A DNA stretch of 64,000 bases from Rhizobium sp. CC-YZS058 (GCF_034720595.1 NZ_JAYESJ010000001.1:2444001-2508000), one strand, 5' to 3'. Numbered from the stretch's first letter, positions 52,980 to 62,381 are shown. Translations and numbers: made by a program. Notes: generated by a model not told the origin, from the sequence alone.

Positions 52980-54413
52980 ATGAAATTTGGAACAAGCGGC
53001 CTGCGGGGTCTAGTAACTGATCTTGAGGGTCGTGTGTCGGCCCTCTACGCTACGGCCTTCGCACATCATTTGCTTCGGGAAGGCTTGACGAAACCGGGCG
53101 GCAAGATTCTCGTTGGTCGAGATCTGCGCCCTTCCAGCCCCGATATTGCAGCGGTCTGCATCGGCGCCTTGGAACGTGCGGGCCTATCGCCCATCGATTG
53201 TGGCGCGGTCCCCACGCCAGCCCTCGCCTTTCACGGCATTTCAACCGGGGCAGCGTCCCTGATGGTGACCGGGTCGCATATCCCTGCCGACCGCAACGGG
53301 ATCAAGTTCTATCGGCCCGACGGAGAGATCGACAAGGCCGACGAGGCGGCGATCACCGCCATCGCTGCGGAGATCGAAGCGGCCGAGAAGAGCGGCACCG
53401 CTCTCGACATCGGCCCGGGAACGGCCCCCGATCTCGCGTCCCACGTCATGTCGGCTTTTTCCGCGCGAAATGCAGAGCTGTTGCCCGCCTCGGCCCTGCA
53501 AGGGCTCAAGGTCGGTGTCTACCAGCATTCGACAGTGGCGCGGGATCTCCTCGTCGAGACGCTCCGTTTCTCTGGTGCCGAGGTCCTTGAGCTCGGCCGA
53601 TCCGAAACCTTTATCCCCGTTGATACGGAAGCCGTCTCAGCGGACACGGTGCGTGCGCTGAAGGGATGGAGCAAAGAGCACGGTCTGGACGCGATCGTCT
53701 CTGCCGATGGGGATGGCGACAGGCCGCTCCTGTCCGACGAAACAGGGGAGCCGGTGCGCGGTGATCTTCTCGGCCTCGTCGCAGCCCAGTTCCTGAAGGC
53801 CGATGTCGTCGTCACCCCTATTACATCCAATTCCGGAATCGAAGCCGCTGGATCCTTCCGCGTCATCCGCACCAAAGTCGGCTCTCCTTTCGTCATTGCC
53901 GGTATGGCAGCCGCCCTTGCGGACAAGGCAGTCGGCGTCGTGGGCTTCGAGGCGAACGGCGGAACGCTGACCGCCTCCACCTTTCCAGCCGCCACGGGAG
54001 CGTTCGCCCCGCTGCCGACGCGCGACAGCCTGCTTCCTGTCCTGGCCATGCTGAAGCTGCGCAAGGATCGGCAAGCGCCTCTGTCCAGCATTGTTGCCTC
54101 CTTCGCTCTGCCCGCCGCAGCCGCGGATCGGCTAGAGAATTTTCCGGTGGAAACGAGCGCCGCCTTGATGGCCAGCCTGCGTAGCTCACCAGAGGCATTG
54201 GCAGCGTTTCTCGCCCCGCTCGGCACCGTTTCCGGCCAAAGCGACATCGATGGTCTGCGGGTGACGCTGACCGATGGGCGCATCATTCATCTCAGGCCAT
54301 CAGGCAACGCGCCGGAAATGCGCTGCTATGTTGAAGCAGCCGACGAGGACGCCGCCAAAGCGCTTCTGGAACAAGGCCTCGACTTGATCCGGAACTGGGC
54401 GGCGAACCGTTAA
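52980..54413 (+). CDS. Phosphomannomutase/phosphoglucomutase (ManB/ExoC type)
   Basis: The enzyme interconverts hexose 6- and 1-phosphates for nucleotide-sugar supply. The 477-residue protein has the four expected blocks: MKFGTSGLRGLVTDLEG at the start, the phosphoserine loop MVTGSHIPADRNGIKFY near residue 100, metal loop DGDGDRPLLSDETG, and the C-terminal phosphate loop RPSGNAPEMRCYVE. The sugar loop reads GFEANGG instead of GEMSGH-type, fitting phosphomannomutase. The ATG at 52980 is preferred to GTG 52965 since the domain begins there. ManC follows after 89 bases, making a GDP-mannose pair. Confidence 0.92.
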   Translation: MKFGTSGLRGLVTDLEGRVSALYATAFAHHLLREGLTKPGGKILVGRDLRPSSPDIAAVCIGALERAGLSPIDCGAVPTPALAFHGISTGAASLMVTGSHIPADRNGIKFYRPDGEIDKADEAAITAIAAEIEAAEKSGTALDIGPGTAPDLASHVMSAFSARNAELLPASALQGLKVGVYQHSTVARDLLVETLRFSGAEVLELGRSETFIPVDTEAVSADTVRALKGWSKEHGLDAIVSADGDGDRPLLSDETGEPVRGDLLGLVAAQFLKADVVVTPITSNSGIEAAGSFRVIRTKVGSPFVIAGMAAALADKAVGVVGFEANGGTLTASTFPAATGAFAPLPTRDSLLPVLAMLKLRKDRQAPLSSIVASFALPAAAADRLENFPVETSAALMASLRSSPEALAAFLAPLGTVSGQSDIDGLRVTLTDGRIIHLRPSGNAPEMRCYVEAADEDAAKALLEQGLDLIRNWAANR

Positions 54414-54502
54414 GCGAGAGACAAACCGCAAATCACGCGTCTCGCGACAGCCCCTACGGACCAAGCAGATCATGGGGCGCGCGACGTATCGGAGAGCAGA
54501 GT

Positions 54503-55930
54503 ATGACGAAAAAGATCATCCCCGTGATCATGGCGGGCGGCAAGGGAACGAGATTGTGGCCGCTCTCGCGCGCCTACGCGCCGAAACAATTCATTCAGTT
54601 CGTTGGAGATCGGACACTCTTCCAGGCAACCCTGGCGCGGGTTTCTGACGAGACGCTCTATGCCCCTGCGGTTGTCATCACCAATGAGGATTTCCGGTTC
54701 CTCGCCGCGGAGCAGGCGCGCGAGATGGGCATATCGCTTTCGGCGATCCTCCTGGAGCCGATGGCGCGCAATACGGCTCCGGCCGTCGCCGTGGCGGCTG
54801 CGTTCGTCGCAGACCGGATGGGAGACGACTCCATCCTTCAGGTCCTCGCCTCCGACCACGAGATCGTATCCGACGCGCGTTACGACGATGCGATCCGCAT
54901 CGCGCGCGATACGGCGATTGGTGGCAAGCTGGTGACCTTCGGCATTACACCGAGCGAACCGGCCACGGGCTACGGCTATATCGAAGTGGGATCGCAGCTT
55001 GAAACCGGCGCCCACGCGATCCGGCGCTTCGTGGAAAAACCGGCGCGGGACAAAGCGGAAGCGATGCTTGCGGCCGGAAACTACGTTTGGAACTCGGGAT
55101 TGTTCATGTTCCAGGCGCGTCAGGTGCTGGACGAAATGCGCAGCCATGCGCCGCTGGTGGTCGAAGCGGCCGTCGAAGCCGTGGAACGGGCTGTCGGCGA
55201 TCTCGACTTCCTCCGTCTCGATGCCGAGGCCTTCGCGAAGAGCCCGGACATTTCGGTGGACTACGCGCTGATGGAGAACACGGCAAACGGCGCCGTCGTC
55301 CCCTCCACCTTCACCTGGTCCGATATGGGAAGCTGGGATGCGGTCTGGAAGCTCGGCGAGCAGGACGAGGCCGGCAACGTGCTTTCCGGCAATGCCACAT
55401 CCTTGAACACCACCAACTCGCTGATCATGTCACGACACGGGCATCTGGCTGTTCAGGGTCTGGACGGCGTTGCCGTGATCGCCAGCGAAGACGCCGTCTA
55501 TGTCGGTCGGCTAGACGACAGCCAGAGCGTCGGTCACCTGGTGAAGCAGCTCGCGGCGGGCAAGTCAACGTTCCCGCTGACGCAGACGCACCCTACCTCC
55601 TACCGGCCATGGGGCGGATATACTTCCATCCTCACGGGAGATCGTTTCCAAGTGAAGCGGCTTTTCGTATCGCCGGGCAAGAAGCTGTCGCTGCAGAAGC
55701 ATCACCATCGCGCCGAGCATTGGATCTGCGTCAAGGGCACGGCCGAGGTGACGATCGGCGATGAGGTTTCGACCCTGTGCGAAAACGAGAGCGTCTATAT
55801 TCCGCAGGGTGAAATTCATCGGCTCGCCAACCCCGGCAAGATTCTCCTCGAGATGATCGAGGTGCAGACCGGCTCCTATCTGGGCGAAGATGACATCATC
55901 CGCCTGGTCGACGAGTTCGGCAGGCAATAG
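54503..55930 (+). CDS. Mannose-1-phosphate guanylyltransferase / mannose-6-phosphate isomerase (ManC/AlgA type)
   Basis: A bifunctional 475-residue enzyme that makes GDP-mannose. The N-terminal nucleotidyltransferase shows IMAGGKGTRLWPLSRAYAPKQFI, ILLEPMARNTAPAVAVAA and FVEKPARDKAEAML; the C-terminal cupin isomerase has RPWGGYTSI, FQVKRLFVSPGKKLSLQKHHHRAEHW and QGEIHRLANPG with the metal-binding His. Full length for the family. It follows ManB on the same strand. Presence of both enzymes implies mannose or a mannose-derived sugar (fucose, rhamnose) in the polymer. Confidence 0.94.
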   Translation: MTKKIIPVIMAGGKGTRLWPLSRAYAPKQFIQFVGDRTLFQATLARVSDETLYAPAVVITNEDFRFLAAEQAREMGISLSAILLEPMARNTAPAVAVAAAFVADRMGDDSILQVLASDHEIVSDARYDDAIRIARDTAIGGKLVTFGITPSEPATGYGYIEVGSQLETGAHAIRRFVEKPARDKAEAMLAAGNYVWNSGLFMFQARQVLDEMRSHAPLVVEAAVEAVERAVGDLDFLRLDAEAFAKSPDISVDYALMENTANGAVVPSTFTWSDMGSWDAVWKLGEQDEAGNVLSGNATSLNTTNSLIMSRHGHLAVQGLDGVAVIASEDAVYVGRLDDSQSVGHLVKQLAAGKSTFPLTQTHPTSYRPWGGYTSILTGDRFQVKRLFVSPGKKLSLQKHHHRAEHWICVKGTAEVTIGDEVSTLCENESVYIPQGEIHRLANPGKILLEMIEVQTGSYLGEDDIIRLVDEFGRQ

Positions 55931-56589
55931 CGGCGCCGCCGGATTCCATTGCCTAGCGCCATGCCAATCGCGGCGCCGGACGCTTCCCTCATCGACACCG
56001 GATCCGGGCCATGCCCGGCTCCGGTCTTGCCGCATTCGGCAGGATGATCCGGAGCACGCATGCCTGCGGCGGCAGGAGCGTCGGTCGATCGCCCCCCAGG
56101 CCCCGAACTTGCCCATGGGCAGTGACGACATCGGCGCTTGAGTTACGTTCCCGCTCCCATCAGCAGACGACAGGCGATAACTCCGCCGGGACGGATCATT
56201 CGCTTTTCGAGCGCGACGACGAAGCGCTCCCGCGACATCTCGGCCTCTCCCTGACGTCGCCGTCATCGCGTCGAGCCTGCGCCGGCAGAACGGGACCGGA
56301 TTCCAGAATCGGTCATGCGAGAGCAGGATAAGAAAAACTGCCTGCCTTCGAAGGCAAAGAGACTGCCTTTTGAAAGGCAGCACCGGCAATGCACGCCGCG
56401 CCAGTACCCGGCAGTCTGGCAACCGAGGCTTCCCCTCCTCATGGTGCAGCCTGAAGGCGCGCCGGACACGGTCGGTTTTGGATCACGCAGGCATCGTCAA
56501 AGCCAAGCTGTAAACCCGATTTTCATTCTGTTCTTTCAGCACTTTTTCAAAGCGGCCTGATAGAGCGGAAGGAACGGTCAGGAGCAGCC
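55931..56589. other. Gap after ManC with paired palindromes
   Basis: About 660 bases without a convincing gene; an 81-codon frame at 56315-56560 lacks a ribosome site and runs through the palindromes. The only structured part is 56343-56380. The gap precedes the KTSC gene. Confidence 0.45.
56343..56380. repeat. Two adjacent related palindromes
   Basis: TGCCTTCGAAGGCA (56343-56356) is a perfect 14-base palindrome, and CTGCCTTTTGAAAGGCAG (56363-56380) is a perfect hairpin with a two-base loop, six bases apart. Their arms share TGCCTT/AAGGCA. They may be a double terminator for ManC or paired operator sites. Confidence 0.7.
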
Positions 56590-56799
56590 ATGGAAACGTT
56601 CGACGTCAATTCTCGAATAATCAAGAAGGTTGCCTTCCTGGCGTCAGGCGGACAGCTGTGGATCGAGTTTCGCAACGGTCAGCAGCGGCTCTACCGAAAC
56701 GTTCCTCGAAAAGCCGTCGAGGCGCTGGTGTCGGCACGATCGCCCGGCCAGCATTATCTCGAGCACATCCGAAATCATTTTCCGCGCACGGCCGCCTGA
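56590..56799 (+). CDS. KTSC-domain protein (69 aa)
   Basis: A short protein with the KTSC pattern: VNSRIIKKVAFLASGGQLWIEFRNGQQRLYRNVPRKAVEALVSARSPGQHYLEHIRNHF, which gives the family's V.S..I..., F..G..Y.Y..VP, A.S.G.Y...IR order, though the first Lys-Thr-Ser-Cys residues are not exact. These small domains occur alone or fused to RNA/DNA-linked proteins; the function is unclear. Start ATG 56590 follows CAGGAGCAGCC. Upstream neighbour is ManC at 660 bases, so it is probably a separate unit. Confidence 0.7.
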   Translation: METFDVNSRIIKKVAFLASGGQLWIEFRNGQQRLYRNVPRKAVEALVSARSPGQHYLEHIRNHFPRTAA

Positions 56800-56892
56800 A
56801 CCGAGGCTTTCGTCACAAAAGCGCATCTTCTCCCGTAGCGTAGTCGAACGGTCTGATAGCGCGCGCCGCAGACCCGGTTGTCCAATGTTCGC

Positions 56893-57780
56893 TTAGGGAA
56901 GCGTCGGGCTTACCTGATTGTCGGTCGACCCGCCCGATCCGTCGGTCGAAAAGTATCGCGCGCCGCCGTTGCTGACGGAGAATTCACCGCTGGTGGTCAG
57001 AACGGATTCGTCGCCGAAGTCGCCGGTATTGCTGCCTGCCTGGCCGTCATTGCCGATCGCGGCAGCAGGAGACGCAGAGGCGGCACCGGCCGCGCCGAGC
57101 GCCGCCGTTTCCAGCTGCTGAACGTTTTGAGTTTCGAGCGCCTTGACGAAAGCCTGCATGAAAGCCTCGTCGCCCGTCTTGACCACCTCTTCCTGGATGA
57201 TCGTTCCAAGCTCGTTGCCCACCCGCGAGCAGGAAACCGAGGCCGCAGCCAGACCTTCCGTAATGGCGGCCACCTGCAGCGTCGTCATGTAGGCCGGCGG
57301 CGCCGGGGTCGCAGCCTGCCCTGCAACCGGCGGGGCGACAGCTGGTTGAGAAGGAGCGGCCGCGCCTGCGGCTTCGGGGGATGTGGTCGAGCTGGCCGGC
57401 GGCGTCACCGCGCTGGGCTGCGCGCCCCCTGTGGTCGGTGCCGTGACGGCAGCGCCGGGCGCCGCAGACCCCTTCAGGGTGCGGACATGGGCGAGAATAG
57501 GCGCCAAGGTTCGTACGTCCGAGGCGGCGAGCATACGAACGCGGGTCGACAGAGGCAGCCCCGCCCCCTGGAAACTCGACAGATCCTCGGAAGAACGGCC
57601 GAGGAAACTCACAATATCCGCGTCGGAGAGCTTGAGCGGCGGGAGATAGCAGCTGATGCCCGGAACACCCTTGACTGCGGAAGGCGCAGACTGCGCATGG
57701 GCAGTTTCGGAGAAACCATGGAAACCTGCGATGACACTCCCCAAAAGGAGAAGTTGCCCCAGCGAACGGCGAGAACTCAT
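56893..57780 (-). CDS. Exported Ala/Pro-rich protein of unknown function
   Basis: A 295-residue precursor with a signal peptide (MSSRRSLGQLLLLGSVIAGFHGF, ending TAHAQS); the start at 57780 is supported by CTGGAGATTGTGC just before the ATG. A first domain holds SCYLPPLKLSDADIVSFLGRSSEDL; then comes a Pro/Ala/Thr-rich linker (about 105-165). A second domain with QVAAITEGLAAASVSCSRVG and EAFMQAFVKALETQNVQQLETAAL follows, and a Gly/Ser-rich tail. It resembles small rhizobial secreted proteins near polysaccharide loci. No function is proposed; it diverges from the protease gene at 58063. Confidence 0.72.
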   Translation of the reverse strand: MSSRRSLGQLLLLGSVIAGFHGFSETAHAQSAPSAVKGVPGISCYLPPLKLSDADIVSFLGRSSEDLSSFQGAGLPLSTRVRMLAASDVRTLAPILAHVRTLKGSAAPGAAVTAPTTGGAQPSAVTPPASSTTSPEAAGAAAPSQPAVAPPVAGQAATPAPPAYMTTLQVAAITEGLAAASVSCSRVGNELGTIIQEEVVKTGDEAFMQAFVKALETQNVQQLETAALGAAGAASASPAAAIGNDGQAGSNTGDFGDESVLTTSGEFSVSNGGARYFSTDGSGGSTDNQVSPTLP

Positions 57781-58062
57781 GCACAATCTCCAGAAGACAG
57801 GGTCCAAGACTTTAGACAAGAGCTTTGCCACGATTGCCGTGTCCTATCAAGCAAGCTGAAGGAATTTCCTAAAACATCGCTAACGTGCGCGGGCATCCTG
57901 GGCACCTCGCTTGGGTTCAGCGTCCTCAGCAGGACGACAAGCAGCCAGAAAGCGCGAGTTTTTCGGCGATCGTTAAACTTGTCGCGTTCCACTTAAAGGG
58001 GGCTCCATGAAGGGCTGCTAAACCTCGAGGCACTGGATCAAAGTGTTTGGCAGGGGCTCCTC

Positions 58063-58647
58063 ATGAAGCGCATGACAAAAACCTTCACTCTGGCGGCCTG
58101 CTCCCTGGTTGCCATGGCGACGATGGCGCTCGGTGCCCCTGCCCAGCGCATGATGCCGCCCGGCCTCAAGAGCCCCTATCTAAGCACGGGACGACCTAGC
58201 ATGGCGCCCTTCGCCTTCGTGCGCTTTTGCGTTGCGAATGCGGACGACTGCACGGCCAGCGACGGTGAGGATACGATCGTCATGTCGCCAGAACGGGTGG
58301 CCCAACTCAAATCGATCAATGGTGCCGTCAACCGGGCGATCACGCCCCAGTACGACCAGGTCTCCCTGGACCGCTGGCAGGCCGATGTCACCGCCGGCGA
58401 TTGCGAGGACTATGCGCTGACCAAGCGCCGGCGCCTCATCGGTGCCGGCTTCGCTCCCGCTGCGCTGCGCATTGCCGTGGCGCGCACATGGTCTGGCGAG
58501 GGCCACGCGGTGCTGGTCGTCCGCACCGACCGCGGCGATGTGGTTCTTGATAACCGGTTCGACCAGATCAAGCGCTGGAACGCGACCGATATGCGAATCC
58601 TCAAAATTCAGTCGGGTGCCAACCCCCGTCTCTGGTTCGAACTCTAA
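58063..58647 (+). CDS. Bacterial transglutaminase-like cysteine protease (BTLCP, LapG-related family)
   Basis: A 194-residue precursor with a signal peptide (AACSLVAMATMALGAPA). The catalytic triad of the family is visible: Cys114 in GDCEDYALTKR, His148 in GEGHAVLVVR and Asp163 in VVLDNRF. The family includes LapG, which releases biofilm adhesins in the periplasm under c-di-GMP control, but many rhizobial members have no LapA or LapD partner; none is seen here. Start ATG 58063 follows CAGGGGCTCC. The substrate is unknown. Confidence 0.85.
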   Translation: MKRMTKTFTLAACSLVAMATMALGAPAQRMMPPGLKSPYLSTGRPSMAPFAFVRFCVANADDCTASDGEDTIVMSPERVAQLKSINGAVNRAITPQYDQVSLDRWQADVTAGDCEDYALTKRRRLIGAGFAPAALRIAVARTWSGEGHAVLVVRTDRGDVVLDNRFDQIKRWNATDMRILKIQSGANPRLWFEL

Positions 58648-58826
58648 CGGCGCTGCCCCTGGCGGAGCGCTCCTCACCTAGTGCGGCCGCGGGCTGCGAT
58701 CGGCTCTCTGTCGACATATAGTCCTCCTTGCAGCTCTCTTGTCACGCGCATGAAGATCATCATTTGGCTGGACTCGACAGTCTTCGAAAGCGGCCCATAT
58801 TCCTTTGGCGAACGGTGGAGAGGCTG

Positions 58827-59114
58827 ATGATGAAACAGATATGCATGGCGATAGCCGGGCTTGTAGCGCTTGCGGGTGGCGAAGCGGTGAATGCCGCAGA
58901 TCTCATCGAGGGGTATATGCCGCCGCCGCCCCGGCATCATAAACGGGTCGTCATGCCCGTTGTTACCTATGTCGATTGCAGCCTGCTGCGCGTCGACTAT
59001 CGTCCGCCCAACCCGCCAAGAAGCGAAATCGTGCAGGTTTGCTATCCCCCGCTGAACCTCTCCCCGCGCGCCGACATCAACCGGCGCGGCCAGTTCCGGG
59101 CAGTTGGGTATTAG
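58827..59114 (+). CDS. Small exported protein with two Cys (95 aa)
   Basis: Begins at an ATGATG pair at 58827, with GGAG about ten bases before. A signal peptide (MMKQICMAIAGLVALAGGEAVNA) leads to a Pro/His-rich segment (YMPPPPRHHKR) and a short domain with two Cys (YVDCSLLRVDY, VQVCYPPLNL). The longer frame from 58728 would put the signal peptide inside the protein. Small His/Pro-rich exported proteins like this are common in rhizobia; function is unknown. It follows the protease gene by 179 bases. Confidence 0.65.
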   Translation: MMKQICMAIAGLVALAGGEAVNAADLIEGYMPPPPRHHKRVVMPVVTYVDCSLLRVDYRPPNPPRSEIVQVCYPPLNLSPRADINRRGQFRAVGY

Positions 59115-59344
59115 ACGGCCGTCGACTCGGTACCATCGTCGGCCACGCTCAGCCACCGTTCGAAAGCTCCGCTCCGACGGTGGGCTGGGATATTTGACGC
59201 TTGCAGGCCCAATCAACCCTCACGGAACGACAATAATACCTTGCCGATGAGGCGTGTGGGACCTTCAATAGACAATCGCGGGTCCTCCCCCCTCGCAGCC
59301 CGAATATGGCTCGGCCGGACGGGAACAGACGACGCCTGACCATA

Positions 59345-59384
59345 AGAAAAGCCGCGGGCACAAAGAGTGCGCGCGGCTTCTTTT
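59345..59384 (-). terminator. Intrinsic terminator downstream of the Wza gene
   Basis: On the minus strand AAGCCGCG and CGCGGCTT close a stem whose inner part (GCAC-TCTTT-GTGC) also pairs, followed by TTCTTA. On the plus strand the stem is followed by CTTTTC. It therefore acts for Wza (minus) and may also stop plus-strand transcripts. Confidence 0.75.
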
Positions 59385-59465
59385 CGACGAGGCGAAGAAA
59401 AGGCTCCGGGGGCCTTGTCTTTAAACCGCTGCGCCGCCCTCCACTGAGGATGGCGCAGCGCGACC

Positions 59466-60698
59466 TTAGAGATCCTTGACCGAGTCCCGGGTCGAGATGA
59501 CATCCGACGAGACGCCGGACGCCGAAGAGGTGACCGAGTTGAGGATGTCCAGGAACTTGAGCACTTCCGTCGACTTGGAGTTGGTGACGAAGATGATGTC
59601 CTTGTCCTGCATCGGGAACTTCTGAACCAGGAACATGGTCGAGGGATCGCGCAGGTTGGCGCGGAAGATGACCGGGATCGTTTCGCTCTTGTACCGGCTG
59701 ACATCGACGTTGAGGCCGCGCAGGAATTCACGATTCACGACACGGTAGAGCAGAACCTGGGCCGGATCTGCACGCCCATCGAGCAGGCCGCCGGCCTTGC
59801 CCAGGGCTTCGCCCAGTGTCAGGTTCGAATCCTCGAAGTCGAAGCGTCCGTTCTCGCCCGAAGCGCCGAAGGCCAGGTAGGTACGGCGCTCGCGGTTGAC
59901 GATGATCGTATCGCCGGGAGACACGAAAATGTTTTCCGACGGCGTGTTAATCAGGTGGTCGTAGAGCACGGTTGCTGTACGGCCGCGACGCTGCATCGTG
60001 ACATAGGTTTCGATGCCCGGCGTCTTCAGGCCGCCAGCCTGCGAGATCACGTCGAGCACCCGGTCTCCAGCTTCGGTCAACTCTATCTTGTTAGGCAGGT
60101 TTACGTCACCGAGCACGGCCACCTGCGCCGAGCGGCTGCTGACCTTCGTGATCACCACCTGCGGCTCGATCGCCCGATTGGAGAGAAGCTCTTGGATCTG
60201 CTGCTGCACCTCATCGACCGAACGACCGGAGGCGCGAACGCGGCCGGCATAGGGCACGGTGATCGTGCCGTTCCGATCAACCGTCTGGTTCGGGATGGTG
60301 ACGAAGTTGCCAGCGCGCGATCCGGCATCCGCCGGAATGAAAAGACCGCCGGACTGGGATTCGAAGATCGTCACGCTCACGACATCGCCGATGCCGAGCG
60401 GAAGACTGGGAGAGCCGCCTCCCCCGCCGCGACCACCAAAGCTGCCCTGCAGCGACGGCGTCGTCGCCTGGGCGACATTGGCAATGACGGCTGCGCTGAG
60501 ATCGACCAAGGCGTAGTCTACGCCGGGCGCCATGCGCCGCCCGCTCGATCGCGTGTCGGAGACCTTGATCGCCGCCTGTGCTTCAACGGCGCGGGAATCC
60601 GGACCGGACGCGGGGAGAGACGTGCACGACGTCAAAGCGGTCGCTGCGGAGAGGACCACGAGGGTCAGGCGAAATAGGTTCAAGTCCCCAATCTCCAT
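59466..60698 (-). CDS. Wza/ExoF-type polysaccharide export lipoprotein
   Basis: A 410-residue outer membrane channel protein. The signal peptide ends in a lipobox, LTSC with Cys25, so it is anchored by lipid. The polysaccharide export domain follows (IGDVVSVTIFES, then TVDRNGTITVPYAGRVRASGRSVDEVQQQI). Next come two or three SLBB beta-grasp segments (VLGDVNLPNKIELTEAGDRVLDVISQAGG, VSPGDTIIVNRE, GEALGKAGGLLDG). It should pair with one of the Wzc proteins. The gene is alone on its strand, and ends at the hairpin 59345-59384. A near-match to the TGCA palindrome (TGCACTGCC) lies about 95 bases upstream. Confidence 0.92.
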   Translation of the reverse strand: MEIGDLNLFRLTLVVLSAATALTSCTSLPASGPDSRAVEAQAAIKVSDTRSSGRRMAPGVDYALVDLSAAVIANVAQATTPSLQGSFGGRGGGGGSPSLPLGIGDVVSVTIFESQSGGLFIPADAGSRAGNFVTIPNQTVDRNGTITVPYAGRVRASGRSVDEVQQQIQELLSNRAIEPQVVITKVSSRSAQVAVLGDVNLPNKIELTEAGDRVLDVISQAGGLKTPGIETYVTMQRRGRTATVLYDHLINTPSENIFVSPGDTIIVNRERRTYLAFGASGENGRFDFEDSNLTLGEALGKAGGLLDGRADPAQVLLYRVVNREFLRGLNVDVSRYKSETIPVIFRANLRDPSTMFLVQKFPMQDKDIIFVTNSKSTEVLKFLDILNSVTSSASGVSSDVISTRDSVKDL

Positions 60699-61045
60699 AA
60701 AACATGCCAGTATTCAAACGAGTTCTAGCGATGGACTGCTAGATCCTAGATGACTTTAATGTCGTTCTTTCGCTGAGCAGACGACCAACCGTTGCACTGC
60801 CGCAACAGTCGCGTTTCTGAGCGCTCGTAAAGTCGAGCAAGAGGCTTTAGGATTGAGATCTTGTAAACAGCGGTCCCGCCTTAGGGCATTCATGAGAGTA
60901 TGATGAACTGTGCGTTAAGCCAAGTGCGAGGGAATCGCAAGAGTTGCAACCCGATTTTCCCGGAATATGGTTTACTCCGGCAGGGTCGATCGGTGTCGTG
61001 CGGAGGACGCTTGACAGGCGACCCCAGTCACGCCAAGCCAGCTCC

Positions 61046-61822
61046 ATGAGAGATGGTTCAGGAAGAGATTCAGGTGTCCGGGCACCCTTACCGCGGCGTC
61101 GGGTGGATCTCAGTCAGCTCGATCCGTTCAACACGCTCATCTATGCGATCCCGGACATTCACGGATGTCTCGATGCTCTTCTCGAGGCCGAGCAGCGGAT
61201 CGAGGCCGATCGCCGCGGCAGCGCCGGGCCGACCTACATCGTCTATCTCGGCGACTATGTGGATCGGGGGCCGCAGTCTGCCCAGGTCCTCGAACACCTC
61301 TCCACAACGGAGATCGACGGCGTTCACCGGATCATGCTGTGCGGGAACCATGACGACATGTTTCTGTCCGTGCTGCGCGGGCGTGAGAACGCAAGTGACT
61401 GGCTGACAATTGGCGGAAGGGAAACGCTGATGTCCTACGGCATGTCGCCACTGGAGATTGCACGGCTGGCGCGCAGTCCCCAGCGTCTGCTCGAGGTTCT
61501 GGAGCGCCGGGTTTCGGCCCGTCATATTGCCTTTTTGAACGCACTGCCCGTTTGCGCGCGGCTCTGCCGGGATTATCTGTTCGTCCATGCCGGCGTCTTT
61601 CCGGAACGGGCTCTGGCAGACCAGTCCGACATGCATCTGATGTGGATTCGCGAGCCGTTCCTCAGTCTCGGGCCTCGCCTTCCCTTCACCGTCATTCACG
61701 GCCACACGATCGTTCCCAAGCCGGAATTCGTCAATCGCCGCATCGCGCTCGATACAGGTGCCTATGCCCATGGCACCCTGTCTGTCCTGCGCATTGCAGG
61801 ACGGAAGGCCCGCCTCCTCTGA
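61046..61822 (+). CDS. PPP-family serine/threonine protein phosphatase
   Basis: A 258-residue metallophosphatase with the ordered PPP signature: PDIHGC (Asp37, His39), GDYVDRGPQS near residue 66, CGNHDD, then VHAGVF and HGHT. The domain covers most of the protein, after a basic 25-residue N-terminus. The start is taken at ATG 61046; an in-frame TTG at 60944 exists but has no clear ribosome site. It diverges from Wza. Such phosphatases beside exopolysaccharide genes may act on signalling Ser/Thr or His residues; the target is unknown. Confidence 0.88.
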   Translation: MRDGSGRDSGVRAPLPRRRVDLSQLDPFNTLIYAIPDIHGCLDALLEAEQRIEADRRGSAGPTYIVYLGDYVDRGPQSAQVLEHLSTTEIDGVHRIMLCGNHDDMFLSVLRGRENASDWLTIGGRETLMSYGMSPLEIARLARSPQRLLEVLERRVSARHIAFLNALPVCARLCRDYLFVHAGVFPERALADQSDMHLMWIREPFLSLGPRLPFTVIHGHTIVPKPEFVNRRIALDTGAYAHGTLSVLRIAGRKARLL

Positions 61823-61987
61823 CCGATTGCCGGCAATCGTTCAAATTTGACGGTTTTGACTGACGGACTGCAAAGCATCCCATTGGAAAGACAGGCTGAA
61901 CATCGACAGAGCCGGTCCCAAAGCCTGGTCCGTTAAGCCTTCGGAGAAGGGCCGGCGGTAGCCTCCAATCAATCTTTGGAGGTTCGC

Positions 61988-62167
61988 ATGTCCCTGAGAA
62001 TGAAAAGCCTGTTCGCTGCCTTCGGTGTTTCTCTCGCGCTGTGGGGGATCGTCATCAAGAGTGCGATCATCCTCTACCCCTATGCCACGGGACCAGGCGA
62101 AACCGCACCGATCTGGACCGCGGAGCTCGGCGAGAGCGGACGAACGGCCCCGTCAGTCCTGCGCTGA
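61988..62167 (+). CDS. Small membrane protein (59 aa)
   Basis: Start ATG 61988 with TTGGAGG seven bases upstream. One hydrophobic segment (residues about 8-30, LFAAFGVSLALWGIVIKSAIILY) anchors a short polar tail ending SVLR. Small single-pass proteins are common near envelope genes; the role is unknown. The 46-bp hairpin at 62313 lies 145 bases after its stop. Confidence 0.6.
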   Translation: MSLRMKSLFAAFGVSLALWGIVIKSAIILYPYATGPGETAPIWTAELGESGRTAPSVLR

Positions 62168-62312
62168 GTGCTTGGCGAGAGGTCCTGCGACCTGCCCTGC
62201 CTAGAGCAATGACCGCTCTCCCCTCAACCTTGCGCCGGCAGCAGCGGATGCGCGCGACCGAGCCCCCATGGCGGGCTTCATGGGGCCGGCGGCCAATTCG
62301 AAAGAGGAAGTG

Positions 62313-62358
62313 ATCAACAGCAAAACGGCCGGATCGCTCCGGCCGTTTTGCTGTTGAT
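62313..62358. terminator. Perfect 21-bp-stem hairpin between convergent genes
   Basis: A perfect 21-base inverted repeat with a TCGC loop spans 62313-62358; the core is ACGGCCGGA / TCCGGCCGT flanked by A- and T-rich arms (CAAAA, TTTTG). It sits between the 59-residue protein (plus) and the priming transferase (minus) and can stop transcription from both sides. Confidence 0.8.
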
Positions 62359-62381
62359 GCGCGCCGTCTGGGAAAAGGGCC

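Noticed and set aside
56315..56560. Plus-strand 81-codon frame before the KTSC gene
   Set aside because: It runs through both palindromes, has no ribosome site and no recognisable domain.
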